Shown: positions 53,376 to 62,661 of the stretch, in pieces
How positions within the stretch are numbered: the first letter of the stretch is position 1
How the letters are laid out: every line of letters starts with the position of its first letter
Assembly (NCBI GenBank): GCA_025517425.1
Contig: JAOPJY010000001.1
Span: forward strand, 186,001 to 250,000
Length of the DNA stretch: 64,000 bases
Source: Halobacteria archaeon AArc-dxtr1
GTDB lineage: Archaea > Halobacteriota > Halobacteria > Halobacteriales > Natrialbaceae
Direction: 5' to 3'
Notes under the pieces: generated by a model
What the model saw: the letters and a program-made list of their open reading frames with translations, nothing else
The model's database searches: none
Told to the model about the DNA's origin: nothing
Translations under genes and position numbers: made by a program

Positions 53376-54751
53376 GCGCTGCCCGGGTCCGGCTCCCACC
53401 GACGACGGGGTGGGCGCTCGCACTCGCCGCTGTCGTCGGCGTCCCCGCGATCAGCGCGGTCTCGCCACTCGCTTCCGTCGGCGCTGGCTGTGGCGTCGTG
53501 CTTGCGCTCGCGCTCACCGGGTTCGGCGGCTCTACCCGACGTATCGCGGCATCCGCGGCGCTGCTGGCGTTTTCCGCCACCGTCGCAGTTGCAGTCGTCG
53601 GAGCGGGCGGGCTCACCCTCGCCAGCGCCCTCGCGGCGGTCGGCGTCGCTCTTGGGATCGCGGCCGGCCTCGCCCCCGCCACTCGGCGAAAGCCGAGCTC
53701 GATCCGTCGGTCGGGAACGGCCGCCCTGTTCGCGGCCGCTGGCGCCGCCGCTCTCGCCGTCATCGCGTTCGGATCTGCGGAGCCCGAAGGGGTCGTGCGT
53801 GCGATCGGTGCCGGCCTGTGGTTCACCAGTGGTCTGACTGGATTCGCGCTCGCGATCGGCGCCGCCGCCCTCGCCGCGGGGGTCGCAATCGCCGTCCTCC
53901 CGCCGGCTGCGTTCGCGACACCGACTGAATACGGCGCCTACGTCCGTACCCGGCGCGCGTTGCTCTCGTGGCTCGCCGTCGCCGCCGTCGTCGCGATCCT
54001 CGCCGCCGGGATGCTCGCGGCCGGCGCTCGCGTCCTCACTCCGGTGGATCCCCTCGTGGCCGCGCTCGTCGATGGGCCCGTGCCGCGCGCTGCGAGCGCG
54101 ATCGTGACGGTCGCGGGCGCGTTCGTCGCGGCGCTTGCGCTACCTGTTCGCCACTCGTGGGCCACTACGCGCTCCCGTGAGAACGCCGTGGTTCCGATCG
54201 TCGCCGGCGCGGTCTGTGGCGTGTTACTCGCGTTTCCGGCCACGCTCGCCGCCACCGGCGGCCGGATCGCCCTCGTCGGCTCGCTGTTCGGCGTGACGGC
54301 CGCCGCGCTCGCCGCCGCCGGGCTGCTCGCCGTGGCGTGGTCGGCGCCGCTTGCCTCGCGTGCCGATGCCGCAGTCGCGCTCTCGATCGTGGTCGCGCTC
54401 GGGAGCGGGGGCGTCATCATCGGGGCGAGCGTCGACGGCCCCCTCAGCGCTGAGACGGCTCGGCTCTCGGTGGCCGCGCTCGTCTCCCTCGGAGCCGCGC
54501 TCTTCGCGTACGACGTCGGCCGGTACGGGCGGGTGCTCTCCCGGGAGGTCGGTGCCGAGGGGGCCGCCCGCGAGCCCCAGTACGCGCGGATCGTCTGGAG
54601 CGGTCTGATCGCGGCGGTCGGCGTCCTCGTCGCAGTCGTCGGCCTCGTCGCAGCGGCGCTGCTCGCGCCCGCGCTGTCGGTGCCGGCGACGGCAGCCGTC
54701 TTTGCGGGGCTCAGCGCGACCGTCGCCGCGGCCTGGCTCTTCCGTCGCTGA
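53372..54751 (+). CDS. DUF7519-like polytopic membrane protein
   Basis: 459 residues, 4-bp overlap with DUF58. At least ten hydrophobic segments; Ala/Val-rich; no catalytic motif. A C-terminal RRR motif. It is the last gene of the operon; its end lies 51 bp from the convergent MoxR gene. Recognised by context. Confidence 0.85.
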   Translation: MSAARVRLPPTTGWALALAAVVGVPAISAVSPLASVGAGCGVVLALALTGFGGSTRRIAASAALLAFSATVAVAVVGAGGLTLASALAAVGVALGIAAGLAPATRRKPSSIRRSGTAALFAAAGAAALAVIAFGSAEPEGVVRAIGAGLWFTSGLTGFALAIGAAALAAGVAIAVLPPAAFATPTEYGAYVRTRRALLSWLAVAAVVAILAAGMLAAGARVLTPVDPLVAALVDGPVPRAASAIVTVAGAFVAALALPVRHSWATTRSRENAVVPIVAGAVCGVLLAFPATLAATGGRIALVGSLFGVTAAALAAAGLLAVAWSAPLASRADAAVALSIVVALGSGGVIIGASVDGPLSAETARLSVAALVSLGAALFAYDVGRYGRVLSREVGAEGAAREPQYARIVWSGLIAAVGVLVAVVGLVAAALLAPALSVPATAAVFAGLSATVAAAWLFRR

Positions 54752-54802
54752 GAGGACGCTCTCGCATCGCCCACGGGTGCTCGCTCGCGTTTCACACAGT
54801 CG

Positions 54803-55771
54803 TTACTGCGTGACGGTCTCGGGGTCCATCGCCGGGACCTCGACGTTGGAGAGCACCGACTCGATCACGGCCCGCCTGGAGACGCCGTCGACGCTCGCCT
54901 CGGGCGTCAGGACGAGCCTGTGTGCGAGTGCGGGCGGTGCGATCGCCGCGACGTCGTCGGGGACCACGTAGGTCCGCCCCTCGAGCACCGCGCGGGCGCG
55001 GCTGGCCTCGAACAGTCGCTGGACGCCCCGCGGCGAGACGCCGACGTCGACGCGGCCGTCCGTCCGGGTGGCGCGACAGAGCTCGCCGATGTAGTCGCGG
55101 ACTGGCCCCTCGACGGTGACGTCTTCCGGGGCTCGCTGGAGGGCGAGGACGGTCTCGCGGTCGACGACCGGTTCCACCGTCGGGTCCGGCCGATCGCGGT
55201 CGGCTCGGCGATCGATCAGCTCGCGCGTCCCCTCGGGGTCGGGGTAGCCGAGCGAGGTCTTCACCATGAAGCGGTCGCGCTGGGCCTCGGGGAGCTCGAA
55301 CGTCCCCTCCTGCTCGACGGGGTTTTGCGTCGCGATGACGAGGAACGGGTCCGGAAGCTCGTGGGTCTCGCCGTCGACGGTCACCTGCCCCTCCTCCATC
55401 GCCTCGAGCAGGGCGGACTGGGTCTTCGGCGGGGCGCGGTTGATCTCGTCTGCGAGCACGACGTTCGCGAACACCGGGCCGGGCGTGAAGTGGAACTCGC
55501 TGGTCTCCTCCTCGAAGACGTACGAGCCGGTGACGTCCGCGGGCATGAGATCGGGCGTAAACTGGATGCGCGAGAAGCCGAGTCCGAGGGTGGTCGCGAT
55601 CGAGCGGGCGGTGAGGGTCTTTCCGGTGCCGGGGACGTCCTCGAGCAGCACGTGTCCACGGGCGAGTACGCCGACGGCAATCTCCTCCAAGACGGTCCGA
55701 TCCGCGACGACGGCCGAACGGATTTCGTCGATAACGGCCGCGACCGTCTCCGCGGTGTCGGTAACTGACAT
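54803..55771 (-). CDS. MoxR-family AAA+ ATPase
   Basis: 322 residues. Walker A VPGTGKT (46-52), Walker B VVLADEINRAPPKTQSALLE, sensor 1 FLVIATQNPVEQEGTFELPE, and the MoxR signature PEAQRDRFMVKTSLGYPDPE. ATP-driven chaperone for metal-containing or VWA/DUF58 proteins. Convergent with the DUF58 operon rather than in it; TATA box at 55796-55801. Confidence 0.95.
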   Translation of the reverse strand: MSVTDTAETVAAVIDEIRSAVVADRTVLEEIAVGVLARGHVLLEDVPGTGKTLTARSIATTLGLGFSRIQFTPDLMPADVTGSYVFEEETSEFHFTPGPVFANVVLADEINRAPPKTQSALLEAMEEGQVTVDGETHELPDPFLVIATQNPVEQEGTFELPEAQRDRFMVKTSLGYPDPEGTRELIDRRADRDRPDPTVEPVVDRETVLALQRAPEDVTVEGPVRDYIGELCRATRTDGRVDVGVSPRGVQRLFEASRARAVLEGRTYVVPDDVAAIAPPALAHRLVLTPEASVDGVSRRAVIESVLSNVEVPAMDPETVTQ

Positions 55772-55795
55772 GTACTGTAGCTGTCTTAGTGTTGA

Positions 55796-55801
55796 CTTAT
55801 A
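55796..55801 (-). promoter_or_regulatory. TATA box of moxR
   Basis: TATAAG on the coding strand, 25-30 nt upstream of the MoxR ATG. Fits a leaderless archaeal promoter. Confidence 0.65.
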
Positions 55802-55868
55802 GGTGGCGCATAAGCCGCGAAAAATGGTCGAACGAGCCGACGATCCGGTGGTAGTGGTCAGCCGAGTG

Positions 55869-56840
55869 TTACATGTAGCCGAGGTCGCGCAGGCGCTCCA
55901 TCAGGTCCTCTTTGTCCTGGGCGCGGCCCGCGCGCTCGGTCGTTCCCTCTAAGTCCTGCAGCCAGGCGGGGTTGTCCTCGGTCTTCTCGGTGCTGATCTC
56001 GCTACCCAGCGATCGGAAGCCCTCCCAGTACTTCGGCGAGACGGGGGTCTCGAACGGCTCCAGATCGCCCGGCAGGTCGTCGGCGCTTTCTGGGACGTAG
56101 CCGTCGTCGGGGAACTCGTCGACGGTGTCTGGCACCACGAAGTGCCAGAACGCCTCCCAGACTGCGGCCTCGTCGAACTGCAGGATGGGTTGAACACGGT
56201 CGTGGGGCGGGAAGAGGTCGGGGTCGTGCCGGGGCGAGAAGAACGTCTCGTCGGCTCGGGCCTCCTGTTCGTCCCAGCGGACGCCGGAGATCACGCCGTC
56301 GACGTCGTGTTGCTCTAGGGCGTCGTTTAGCGCCACCGTTTTCAGCAGGTGATTGCCCGCGTAGGTGTCGAGCAGGAAGGGGAAGGTGTCATCCTCGTAC
56401 TCCAAGATGTTCTCGACGTGGTGTTGGTTGTGCTCGGAGAGATCCTCGACGGGGATGTCGTCGCCGGGTTCGAGACCCTTCTGCTCGACGTACTCGCCGA
56501 TGTCCTCGTTTCGCGCGTAGATGACCTCGAGATCCCACTCGTCGGCCCAGTGGTCGACGAAGTCGTGGATCTGGTCGAAGTGCTGGTAGTGATCGATGAA
56601 GATTGCCGGAGGAACCTCCAGATCGTACCGGTCTGCGACCTCCTTGACGAAGTACAGCACGAGCGTCGAGTCCTTGCCACCGGTCCACATCACGGCGGGA
56701 TTCTCGTACTGCTCGAGCCCCTGGCGGGTGACCTCGATGGCCTTCTCGATTTTGTCCTGAATGTGTGGATACTCCTCGGGTGTCTGACCATCGCCGTCGT
56801 CGTAGTCGACGCCGATGTACTCGGGGAATGTCTGGCTCAT
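55869..56840 (-). CDS. PAPS reductase family (PP-loop) protein
   Basis: 323 residues. PP-loop WTGGKDST (52-59), FIDHYQHFDQIHDFVDHWAD, and SGVRWDEQEARADETFFSPR with HDRVQPILQFDEAAVWEAFW, as in CysH/CysD. No Cys in the usual C-terminal ECGLH position. Either a sulfate-activation enzyme or a thiolation protein. Standalone gene. Confidence 0.88.
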   Translation of the reverse strand: MSQTFPEYIGVDYDDGDGQTPEEYPHIQDKIEKAIEVTRQGLEQYENPAVMWTGGKDSTLVLYFVKEVADRYDLEVPPAIFIDHYQHFDQIHDFVDHWADEWDLEVIYARNEDIGEYVEQKGLEPGDDIPVEDLSEHNQHHVENILEYEDDTFPFLLDTYAGNHLLKTVALNDALEQHDVDGVISGVRWDEQEARADETFFSPRHDPDLFPPHDRVQPILQFDEAAVWEAFWHFVVPDTVDEFPDDGYVPESADDLPGDLEPFETPVSPKYWEGFRSLGSEISTEKTEDNPAWLQDLEGTTERAGRAQDKEDLMERLRDLGYM

Positions 56841-56846
56841 CGTCTG

Positions 56847-56862
56847 TAATTAGATATAATTA
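56847..56862. promoter_or_regulatory. TAATTA-GATA-TAATTA motif
   Basis: Two TAATTA palindromes with four bases between, 7 nt upstream of the PAPS-reductase-family ATG and downstream of a TTTAA box (56869-56873). Possible operator. Confidence 0.4.
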
Positions 56863-57024
56863 CCACGGTTAAACGCTTTCCGGGACCGGAAACCTCTGAC
56901 GGGATGTCGGATCGGCGGCAGCACTGCTGTGTCTTGCGTTTTCATGGGAGTTGGTGACGCACGCTTCGACCGACTCGGGCATCTGTGAACTGCTTGCGTC
57001 CGCCGGATGGCTGCTCCGCCAGCG

Positions 57025-58131
57025 TCATCGTTGCACCGCCACCGTCTCCCGTTGCGCTTCCTCCTCGGGACTGGCGTCGTGCTCCCCGGCCGATGGCTCG
57101 TCGGCGAAGGTGAGCGCGACGTGGTGGAGCAGATCTGCCAGGTTCACCATGTCCGCGACGTACTCGTCCCGGCGGCGCTCCCAGCGTTCGTCCGTCGCGT
57201 CGTCAGCGAGCAACTCTCGCGAGCGCTCTAACACCGCGTCGAACTCACTCAGGTTACAGATCAGGTCTGCGTCCTCGAGTTCGAGGAAGTTGCCCATATC
57301 GTCCTCGCCGACAAACGAGTTCGACCGCACTGCAGGGGTCCCGAGCAGCGCGGCCTCCGTCACCATCGTCTGGGTGTCTGCGACCAGCAGCGACGCCTCC
57401 GCGAGCGCGTCGTGCAGCCGCGCGGGGTGGAGATCGAACGACCGTACCGGCAGCTCGTCCATCTCGAGTTCGCCGCCTTCGTCGGAGACGAAGACGGTCG
57501 CGTGGTCGGCGAGTTCGGTGAGCAGCTGTCGGCGCTGGGCGACGGAAAATCCCTTCCGGCCGACGTCGTGGTGGCCGTTGAACGCATTTAACCGGACGAT
57601 CGCGTACTCCTCGTCCGGGCCGACGCCCAAGGCTTCCCGGATGTCGGGGTCTGGCGAGAACACGTCGGGGTGGAGGTATGCAGACTCTTTGAACCCGTTG
57701 AAGCGGTACTGCTTTGGACCCAGGTCCGTCCGGAACGCCTCTGGCGTGAAAAACGCCTGTACGAACGGTCGGGAAACGACGTGGTCGAGCGACGTTTCCG
57801 AGTCGAGTACGGCGATCGACGGCGCGCCGGTTGCGACGCCCGTCGCCGCCGCGTACGGACCGATCCCGAATATCACGTCCGGGTCGAACCGGCGGGCGCT
57901 GCGGCCGATCCGCGCGAGATGCCGGGGGAGTTCCCAGGCCAGCGAGGCCCAGTCACCGCCGCGATGGCCGTAGATCTCGTAGGGTAACTCGTGGTACTCG
58001 AGCAGCGCCTCGGTACACTCGTCTTGGCGTGCGAGGACGAGTACGTCGTGGCCCTCCGCTTGAAGCCGCGTTACCGTGTGTTTGAACAGGTGTACGTGCG
58101 CCGGCGTGTTCGTAAAGAAGAGACACTTCAT
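57025..58131 (-). CDS. DUF354 glycosyltransferase-like protein
   Basis: 368 residues. GT-B like: LFFTNTPAHVHLFKHTVTRL, DVIFGIGPYAAATGVATGAP, and a second Rossmann domain with VFVSDEGGELEMDELPVRSF, LVADTQTMVTEAALLGTPAV. DUF354 proteins resemble UDP-GlcNAc epimerases or glycosyltransferases. Divergent from the MFS gene by 223 bp. Role probably in surface glycans, not shown. Confidence 0.9.
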   Translation of the reverse strand: MKCLFFTNTPAHVHLFKHTVTRLQAEGHDVLVLARQDECTEALLEYHELPYEIYGHRGGDWASLAWELPRHLARIGRSARRFDPDVIFGIGPYAAATGVATGAPSIAVLDSETSLDHVVSRPFVQAFFTPEAFRTDLGPKQYRFNGFKESAYLHPDVFSPDPDIREALGVGPDEEYAIVRLNAFNGHHDVGRKGFSVAQRRQLLTELADHATVFVSDEGGELEMDELPVRSFDLHPARLHDALAEASLLVADTQTMVTEAALLGTPAVRSNSFVGEDDMGNFLELEDADLICNLSEFDAVLERSRELLADDATDERWERRRDEYVADMVNLADLLHHVALTFADEPSAGEHDASPEEEAQRETVAVQR

Positions 58132-58354
58132 CTGGACGCACCTCGTGGGGTCATTTCATCTTGGCACTCGAAGCGAACCCATTTTGTTATGGGAACGGTA
58201 TCGCCGATCTGCACCGACTCACCCGCCATAGCGGCCGCCTGAGGCGGTCGAGTCGCGAAGAAACGGTTCCCTATCGACCCTCACAGATTGCGGAGAATCT
58301 CCCCGGAATACGTAGCTGTATGCTACTCTCCTGTCGACGGTCACTACCGTCTGG

Positions 58355-59566
58355 ATGAACGACAACGATCGCTCTATCCTCTCGATTACGATGGTCGGCC
58401 ACGGGATGGTCCACGCCTACGAGCTGTCGATCCCGATCTTCGTTACGATCTGGATGTCGGAACTCGGGCTGGATCCGGCGGTCATCGGTGTCGTCGTCGC
58501 CGCGGGCTATGCCTGCTACGGCATCGGCGCGCTCCCTGGCGGCATCGCAACCGACGCCTACGGTTCTCGCGGGCCGATGGTCGGCTGCCTGCTCGGGATG
58601 GGGATCGCCTTCTTGCTGCTCGGACTCTCGAGTGGGCTCCTGGGAATCACGCTCGCACTGTTGTTGTGGGGAGTTGCAGCGAGCGTCTACCACCCTGCCG
58701 GGCTGCGCCTGATCAGCACCGGCGTCACCGAGCGCGGCGCCGGCTTCGCCTGGCACGGCATCGCTGGCAACGCGGGTATCGCGCTCGGACCCCTACTCAC
58801 TGCGCTGCTGTTGCTCGCGTTCGACTGGCGCCTCGTCGCGGCGCTGATGGCCATCCCCGCGCTCGCGGCCGCGGTCTACACCGCCGCTGTCTCCGTCGAC
58901 GAGACGGCCGTCGTCGACGAGGCACCCTCGACCGACGGCTCCTCCACGGCCTTCGATTTCCTCCGGGACTCCCGGATCCTCTTCGCCGGCGGCTTTCTCG
59001 TCGTCTTCCCGATTGTCGTCCTGGAAGGCTTCTTCTACCGCGGCGTGCTGACCTTCTTGCCGGACGTGCTCGCCGACTACCCCGCCCTCAGCTCGATGAC
59101 GATCGCCGAGTTGGCCGTCGAACCCGCTCAGTACGTCTACGCCGGCTTTCTCGGCGTCGGGATGGCGGGCCAGTACGTCGGCGGTCAGGTAAGCGATCGC
59201 TACGAGCCGGCTCGGGCCCTCGTCGTCGCCTTCCTCGCGCTGGCCCTGCTCAGCGTGTTGTTCGTTCCCGTCGCCTCGGTCGGCCTGCTGGCCTTACTCG
59301 CGATCAGCGCGGCGCTCAGCTTCGTCCTCTTCGGGGAACAGCCGCTTTTGCAGGCCGTCGTCGCCAACCACTCCCGATCCGACGTCCGCGGACTCTCCTA
59401 TGGCTACATGTTCCTCGGTGCGTTCGGCGTCGGGGCGCTGGGTGCCGCGGCCAGCGGCGCCATCTTGGCCTACGCGACCCAGCAGGTGCTGTTTCTCCTG
59501 CTGGCGCTCGTGCCGACCGCCGCGGCCGTCGTCTCGGCCTTGCTGGCGGCGCGGAAGAATCGGTAG
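58355..59566 (+). CDS. MFS transporter
   Basis: 403 residues, twelve predicted helices. Loop 2-3 motif ATDAYGSRGPMVG, and AASVYHPAGLRLISTGVTER; second half with VSDRYEPARALVVAFLALAL. Drug or metabolite exporter-like; substrate unknown. Next to a DUF354 gene (divergent) and a methyltransferase (convergent). Confidence 0.92.
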   Translation: MNDNDRSILSITMVGHGMVHAYELSIPIFVTIWMSELGLDPAVIGVVVAAGYACYGIGALPGGIATDAYGSRGPMVGCLLGMGIAFLLLGLSSGLLGITLALLLWGVAASVYHPAGLRLISTGVTERGAGFAWHGIAGNAGIALGPLLTALLLLAFDWRLVAALMAIPALAAAVYTAAVSVDETAVVDEAPSTDGSSTAFDFLRDSRILFAGGFLVVFPIVVLEGFFYRGVLTFLPDVLADYPALSSMTIAELAVEPAQYVYAGFLGVGMAGQYVGGQVSDRYEPARALVVAFLALALLSVLFVPVASVGLLALLAISAALSFVLFGEQPLLQAVVANHSRSDVRGLSYGYMFLGAFGVGALGAAASGAILAYATQQVLFLLLALVPTAAAVVSALLAARKNR

Positions 59567-59634
59567 TTGGTCGAATCGGCACGCCGGAACCGTCGGTCGA
59601 CGCCGCAACCGGGCCGGGGCGGCCGCGCCCGCCT

Positions 59635-60405
59635 TCAGTCCTTGCGGGCGCGTACCGAGATGCTCCGCACGCCGTACTTTACGCACGCGTTCTGGGCTCG
59701 TTCCGAGATAAACTCGTACTCCGTGTTCTCTTTCATCTCGACGGCGGCGAGGCCGGGCGTCTCGATCACGTCGGCGTAGTCGTCTATCTGCATAGCACCG
59801 CCGATGCAGGCCGCCCAGAGATCCGTGTTCTCTTTGATACGGTCGGGAAGTTGCTCGTCGCTGACGATGTCCGAGATCGCCACCCGCCCGCCGGGAACGA
59901 GCACCCGCCGCACCTCCTCGAAGACCCGCCCTTTCGCCGCCGAGAGGTTGATCACGCCGTTCGAGATCACGACGTCGAACGACTCGTCTTCGAACGGAAG
60001 CTCCTCGACGTACCCCTTCTCGAAGCTAACGGCGTCAATCCCCGCCTCGTCCCGGAGCTGGCGTGCCTTCTCGAGTTGCTCGTCGGTCATGTCGAGGCCC
60101 GTTACGCTCCCGCTATCGCCGACGTGGAGCGCAGCGACGAACGCGTCGGTTCCCGAGCCGCTGCCCAGGTCCAGCACACGCTCGCCCGGCTGTAGATCGG
60201 CGAGATCGAAGTGATATCCCACGCCGGCAAACGAGTCGAGCGCCGCCTGTGGAACCTGATCGAGGTCCGCCGACGGGTAGCCGAGTCGCTCCGCCAGCGG
60301 GCGTCCCATCTCGAAGTGGTACTCCTCGTCAGGTGCCGCGGCGACGTCCCGGTAGACGCGCTTTACCTTCCGTTCGAGTTCGCGCTCGTCGAGTTTCGTA
60401 GCCAC
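59635..60405 (-). CDS. ArsM-like SAM methyltransferase
   Basis: 256 residues from a GTG at 60405, 10 bases after the stop of the upstream gene. LQPGERVLDLGSGSGTDAFV is SAM motif I; FDVVISNGVINLSAAKGRVF and VPGGRVAISDIVSDEQLPD continue the arsenite methyltransferase-type pattern. Cysteines C200 (WAACIGGAM) and C241 (NACVKYG) match the positions of two As(III)-binding cysteines; the N-terminal one is absent. Third gene of a regulator/AhpD-like/methyltransferase operon. Confidence 0.85.
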   Translation of the reverse strand: MATKLDERELERKVKRVYRDVAAAPDEEYHFEMGRPLAERLGYPSADLDQVPQAALDSFAGVGYHFDLADLQPGERVLDLGSGSGTDAFVAALHVGDSGSVTGLDMTDEQLEKARQLRDEAGIDAVSFEKGYVEELPFEDESFDVVISNGVINLSAAKGRVFEEVRRVLVPGGRVAISDIVSDEQLPDRIKENTDLWAACIGGAMQIDDYADVIETPGLAAVEMKENTEYEFISERAQNACVKYGVRSISVRARKD

Positions 60406-60415
60406 GATTGATCCC

Positions 60416-60826
60416 TCAGTCCCCCGCGGCCGCCCCTTTCTGGATGTGGGCGGCGATCTGCTCGACTTCGTCTTTGAAGACGTCGATATCGTAGTCCTGG
60501 GCCTGAATGAGGGCGCTGTATCGCGGCGTGTAGCTCGCGAGGAAAGACAGCTCCGAGAGCTCCTCCTCGGTCGCGCCGTGGAGCTGTGCGGCGCCCTTGT
60601 GGAAGTGTCTGCAGAACTCACAGCCGATCGCGGCCGCGACCGCGAGACCGACGAGTTCGCGAGTCTTTGGGTCGATCGCGCTCTCTCCGAATAGGAAGCG
60701 CTTGAGATTCGGCCACTCGTTGACCAGCGCCTCCTCGGGAAGCGCCTCCATGTAGCCCGGAACCATTCCGAACGTTTCTTCGATGTCTGTCACCGTCTCG
60801 CCGTACGAATCGTGGTGGATTGCCAT
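60416..60826 (-). CDS. AhpD-like carboxymuconolactone decarboxylase-family protein
   Basis: 136 residues from ATG 60826. IGCEFCRHFHKGAAQLHG carries the C69-x2-C72-x3-H76 active site of AhpD-type disulfide reductases, preceded by conserved E57 (TRELVGLAV). Such proteins are peroxidase or thiol-dependent reductases. Middle gene of the operon. Confidence 0.92.
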   Translation of the reverse strand: MAIHHDSYGETVTDIEETFGMVPGYMEALPEEALVNEWPNLKRFLFGESAIDPKTRELVGLAVAAAIGCEFCRHFHKGAAQLHGATEEELSELSFLASYTPRYSALIQAQDYDIDVFKDEVEQIAAHIQKGAAAGD

Positions 60827-60984
60827 GGTTCTCTCAGCCGGTGACGCGGTCGCCTCCGGTACCGGACGGTACGTGCGTCCGGTGCATGTAGTCATCCAGT
60901 GATATTCGGTCGCCCGGTGACGCGCTTGCAGGGGGTGACTGACGGTCGTCGACTGCACGGCTTACCGGAAGGAACCCGGAGCGG

Positions 60985-61791
60985 TCACTCGACGAGGTCG
61001 CCGGAGAGCGGTCGCGACTCGATCCGCCGGGCTCGGTACACCGCCACCGCCCACTCGCGCGCCGCCGGCGCGTCCGTGTCGACGAACACTTTCACCGTTC
61101 CGGTGTCGCGGTCGTGCCCGCTGATTCCGATCCGGTCGTCGAAGATGCTGATCCCGTACGATGGCAGGTCGTCGTGGACGCGAACGGAGAGGTTTCCGCT
61201 CTCGAGGGCGACGGCGCAGTGATCGGGGTACGTCGAGAGGATGTAGGCGGCGTCGTTGGGCGGATCGATGATCTCGGTGTCCATCCCGTCTAGAATGTGC
61301 CGCCGGAGCTCGTCTTTGCACGGCTCGAGCAGTGCCAGATCCGAGCCGACGAACCGGAGGCGCTTGGTTTCCTCGAGCAGCGCCACGAACCGGTTGACCG
61401 GCCGGTAGGGTTCCTCGGCCGCCGCGGCCGTCACCGTCGCCTCGGCCACCATCTCGACGGTGAACCCGTCGGCGACCGGCGGGAGCCACCGCCAGATTTC
61501 GCGCAGCCGCTGCTCGGTTTCGAAGCGGTCGAGCAACTCCTGCATCCCTGCGGCGACGAACGCACCGAGCGGCGTCGCCTCGTACCGGTCGCCTCGCCGT
61601 CGAATCCAGCGGCGCCGCTCGAACTCGCGCAGCGTACGCCCAATCGTCGACGCCGACGCACCGGTCAGCGATCGCAACTCGGCCCGAGTCCGCGGCTGGT
61701 CGGCCAGCGCTCCGAGCCCGACGACGCGGTGGTCTGACCGCGCGAGATAGTCGATGTCGCCCAGCGGCGACTCGCTGGTGCTCGATAGCAT
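60985..61791 (-). CDS. HTH regulator with FilR1-type domain
   Basis: 268 residues from ATG 61791. wHTH 12-85 (TRAELRSLTGASASTIGRTL; RRWIRRRGDRYEATPLGAF), then a ligand-like domain with PCKDELRRHILDGMDTEIID and LPSYGISIFDDRIGISGHD, similar to archaeal FilR1-type regulators. First gene of the cluster; probable autoregulator through GGTATACC at 61792-61799. Confidence 0.85.
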   Translation of the reverse strand: MLSSTSESPLGDIDYLARSDHRVVGLGALADQPRTRAELRSLTGASASTIGRTLREFERRRWIRRRGDRYEATPLGAFVAAGMQELLDRFETEQRLREIWRWLPPVADGFTVEMVAEATVTAAAAEEPYRPVNRFVALLEETKRLRFVGSDLALLEPCKDELRRHILDGMDTEIIDPPNDAAYILSTYPDHCAVALESGNLSVRVHDDLPSYGISIFDDRIGISGHDRDTGTVKVFVDTDAPAAREWAVAVYRARRIESRPLSGDLVE

Positions 61792-61820
61792 GGTATACCT
61801 ACACACACGACCGGTATATT
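61792..61820 (-). promoter_or_regulatory. GGTATACC palindrome and TATA box
   Basis: GGTATACC (61792-61799) is directly before the ATG at 61791; AATATA (61815-61820) is 24-29 nt upstream. A repressor bound to the palindrome would sit on the transcript start. Confidence 0.5.
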
Positions 61821-61920
61821 TCTAGCGTGTCCTCACAGCGCCCCGACATCCGACACTAACGACCGACGGGGAATCGTCACTCGGAACGTGCTGCTTTCGA
61901 CAACCGTCGCTCCGGTCGAC

Positions 61921-62505
61921 TCAGTCGCTGATGAACTTGTTGTCTCGCCAGTTGACGCCGTTCTGGGCTGCCTTCCGGTCACCCGGCCCTTCGACGACCT
62001 CGACGTCGGCGGGACGGACCTCTCCGTCGACGATCCGGGTCGCCTCTAACTCCCCGTCGTGCTCGGAGATCGCCGTCAGTGTTCCCTTCTCGGCCACCTG
62101 TGCGATGTCTCCGAGGACACGAAACATCTCGTACTGCAACAGCGAGTTCTGGAGGACCGTCTCGCGATCGCCTTTGAACGCGGCGAACTCGACGAGCTCG
62201 GATTCGATCTCTTCTTCGTCCTCTTCGTCCCAACTGAATGACTTCTGTCGGCGCTCGTCGGGATCTTCCTCGTACACTCGATTTTCGACCACGCTCGCTT
62301 TGAGCTGTGCCGCCGGCGTGTACTTGCTCACCGACTGATCCTCGGCGACGGCTTTGAGGATGAGCGTGTTGTTCCGACGTGTGAGTTCGACGTCGGTCAC
62401 GCCGTCGGGGTAGCTGGCGGTGTCTAAGTGGTCGCGAAGGTCTTCGAGTGGCAGTTCGAGCGTCGAATGAAGTCGATAAACGCGTCTGGAATCCTCTGTT
62501 GACAT
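61921..62505 (-). CDS. Haloarchaeal protein, DUF7110-like
   Basis: 194 residues, acidic, no membrane segment. Opens VYRLHSTLELPLEDLRDHLD, includes TPAAQLKASVVENRVYEEDP, and a C-terminal LLQYEMFRVLGDIAQVAEKG, EHDGELEATRIVDGEVRP. Two-domain soluble protein of unknown function; the DUF number is from memory. Confidence 0.8.
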   Translation of the reverse strand: MSTEDSRRVYRLHSTLELPLEDLRDHLDTASYPDGVTDVELTRRNNTLILKAVAEDQSVSKYTPAAQLKASVVENRVYEEDPDERRQKSFSWDEEDEEEIESELVEFAAFKGDRETVLQNSLLQYEMFRVLGDIAQVAEKGTLTAISEHDGELEATRIVDGEVRPADVEVVEGPGDRKAAQNGVNWRDNKFISD

Positions 62506-62661
62506 AGTGGGGGAAGGTGCACCGGAGCGGTGTTAGGTCCATATACGGGTGCGGCCCATATATGACCTGCTGTTGTCTGCGATCGATACGTGGCTGTAGG
62601 AATCCCGAATCGGTCGTCCGGTAGCTTTCGACCGCCGGACTGTGACGTGGCTCGCCACTGC

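Noticed and set aside
51843-53423. 526-codon antisense frame over DUF58
   Set aside because: Antisense of a clearly conserved operon; no recognisable motif.
58288-60195. 635-codon frame over the MFS transporter
   Set aside because: Arg-rich alternative frame of MFS and the opposing methyltransferase.
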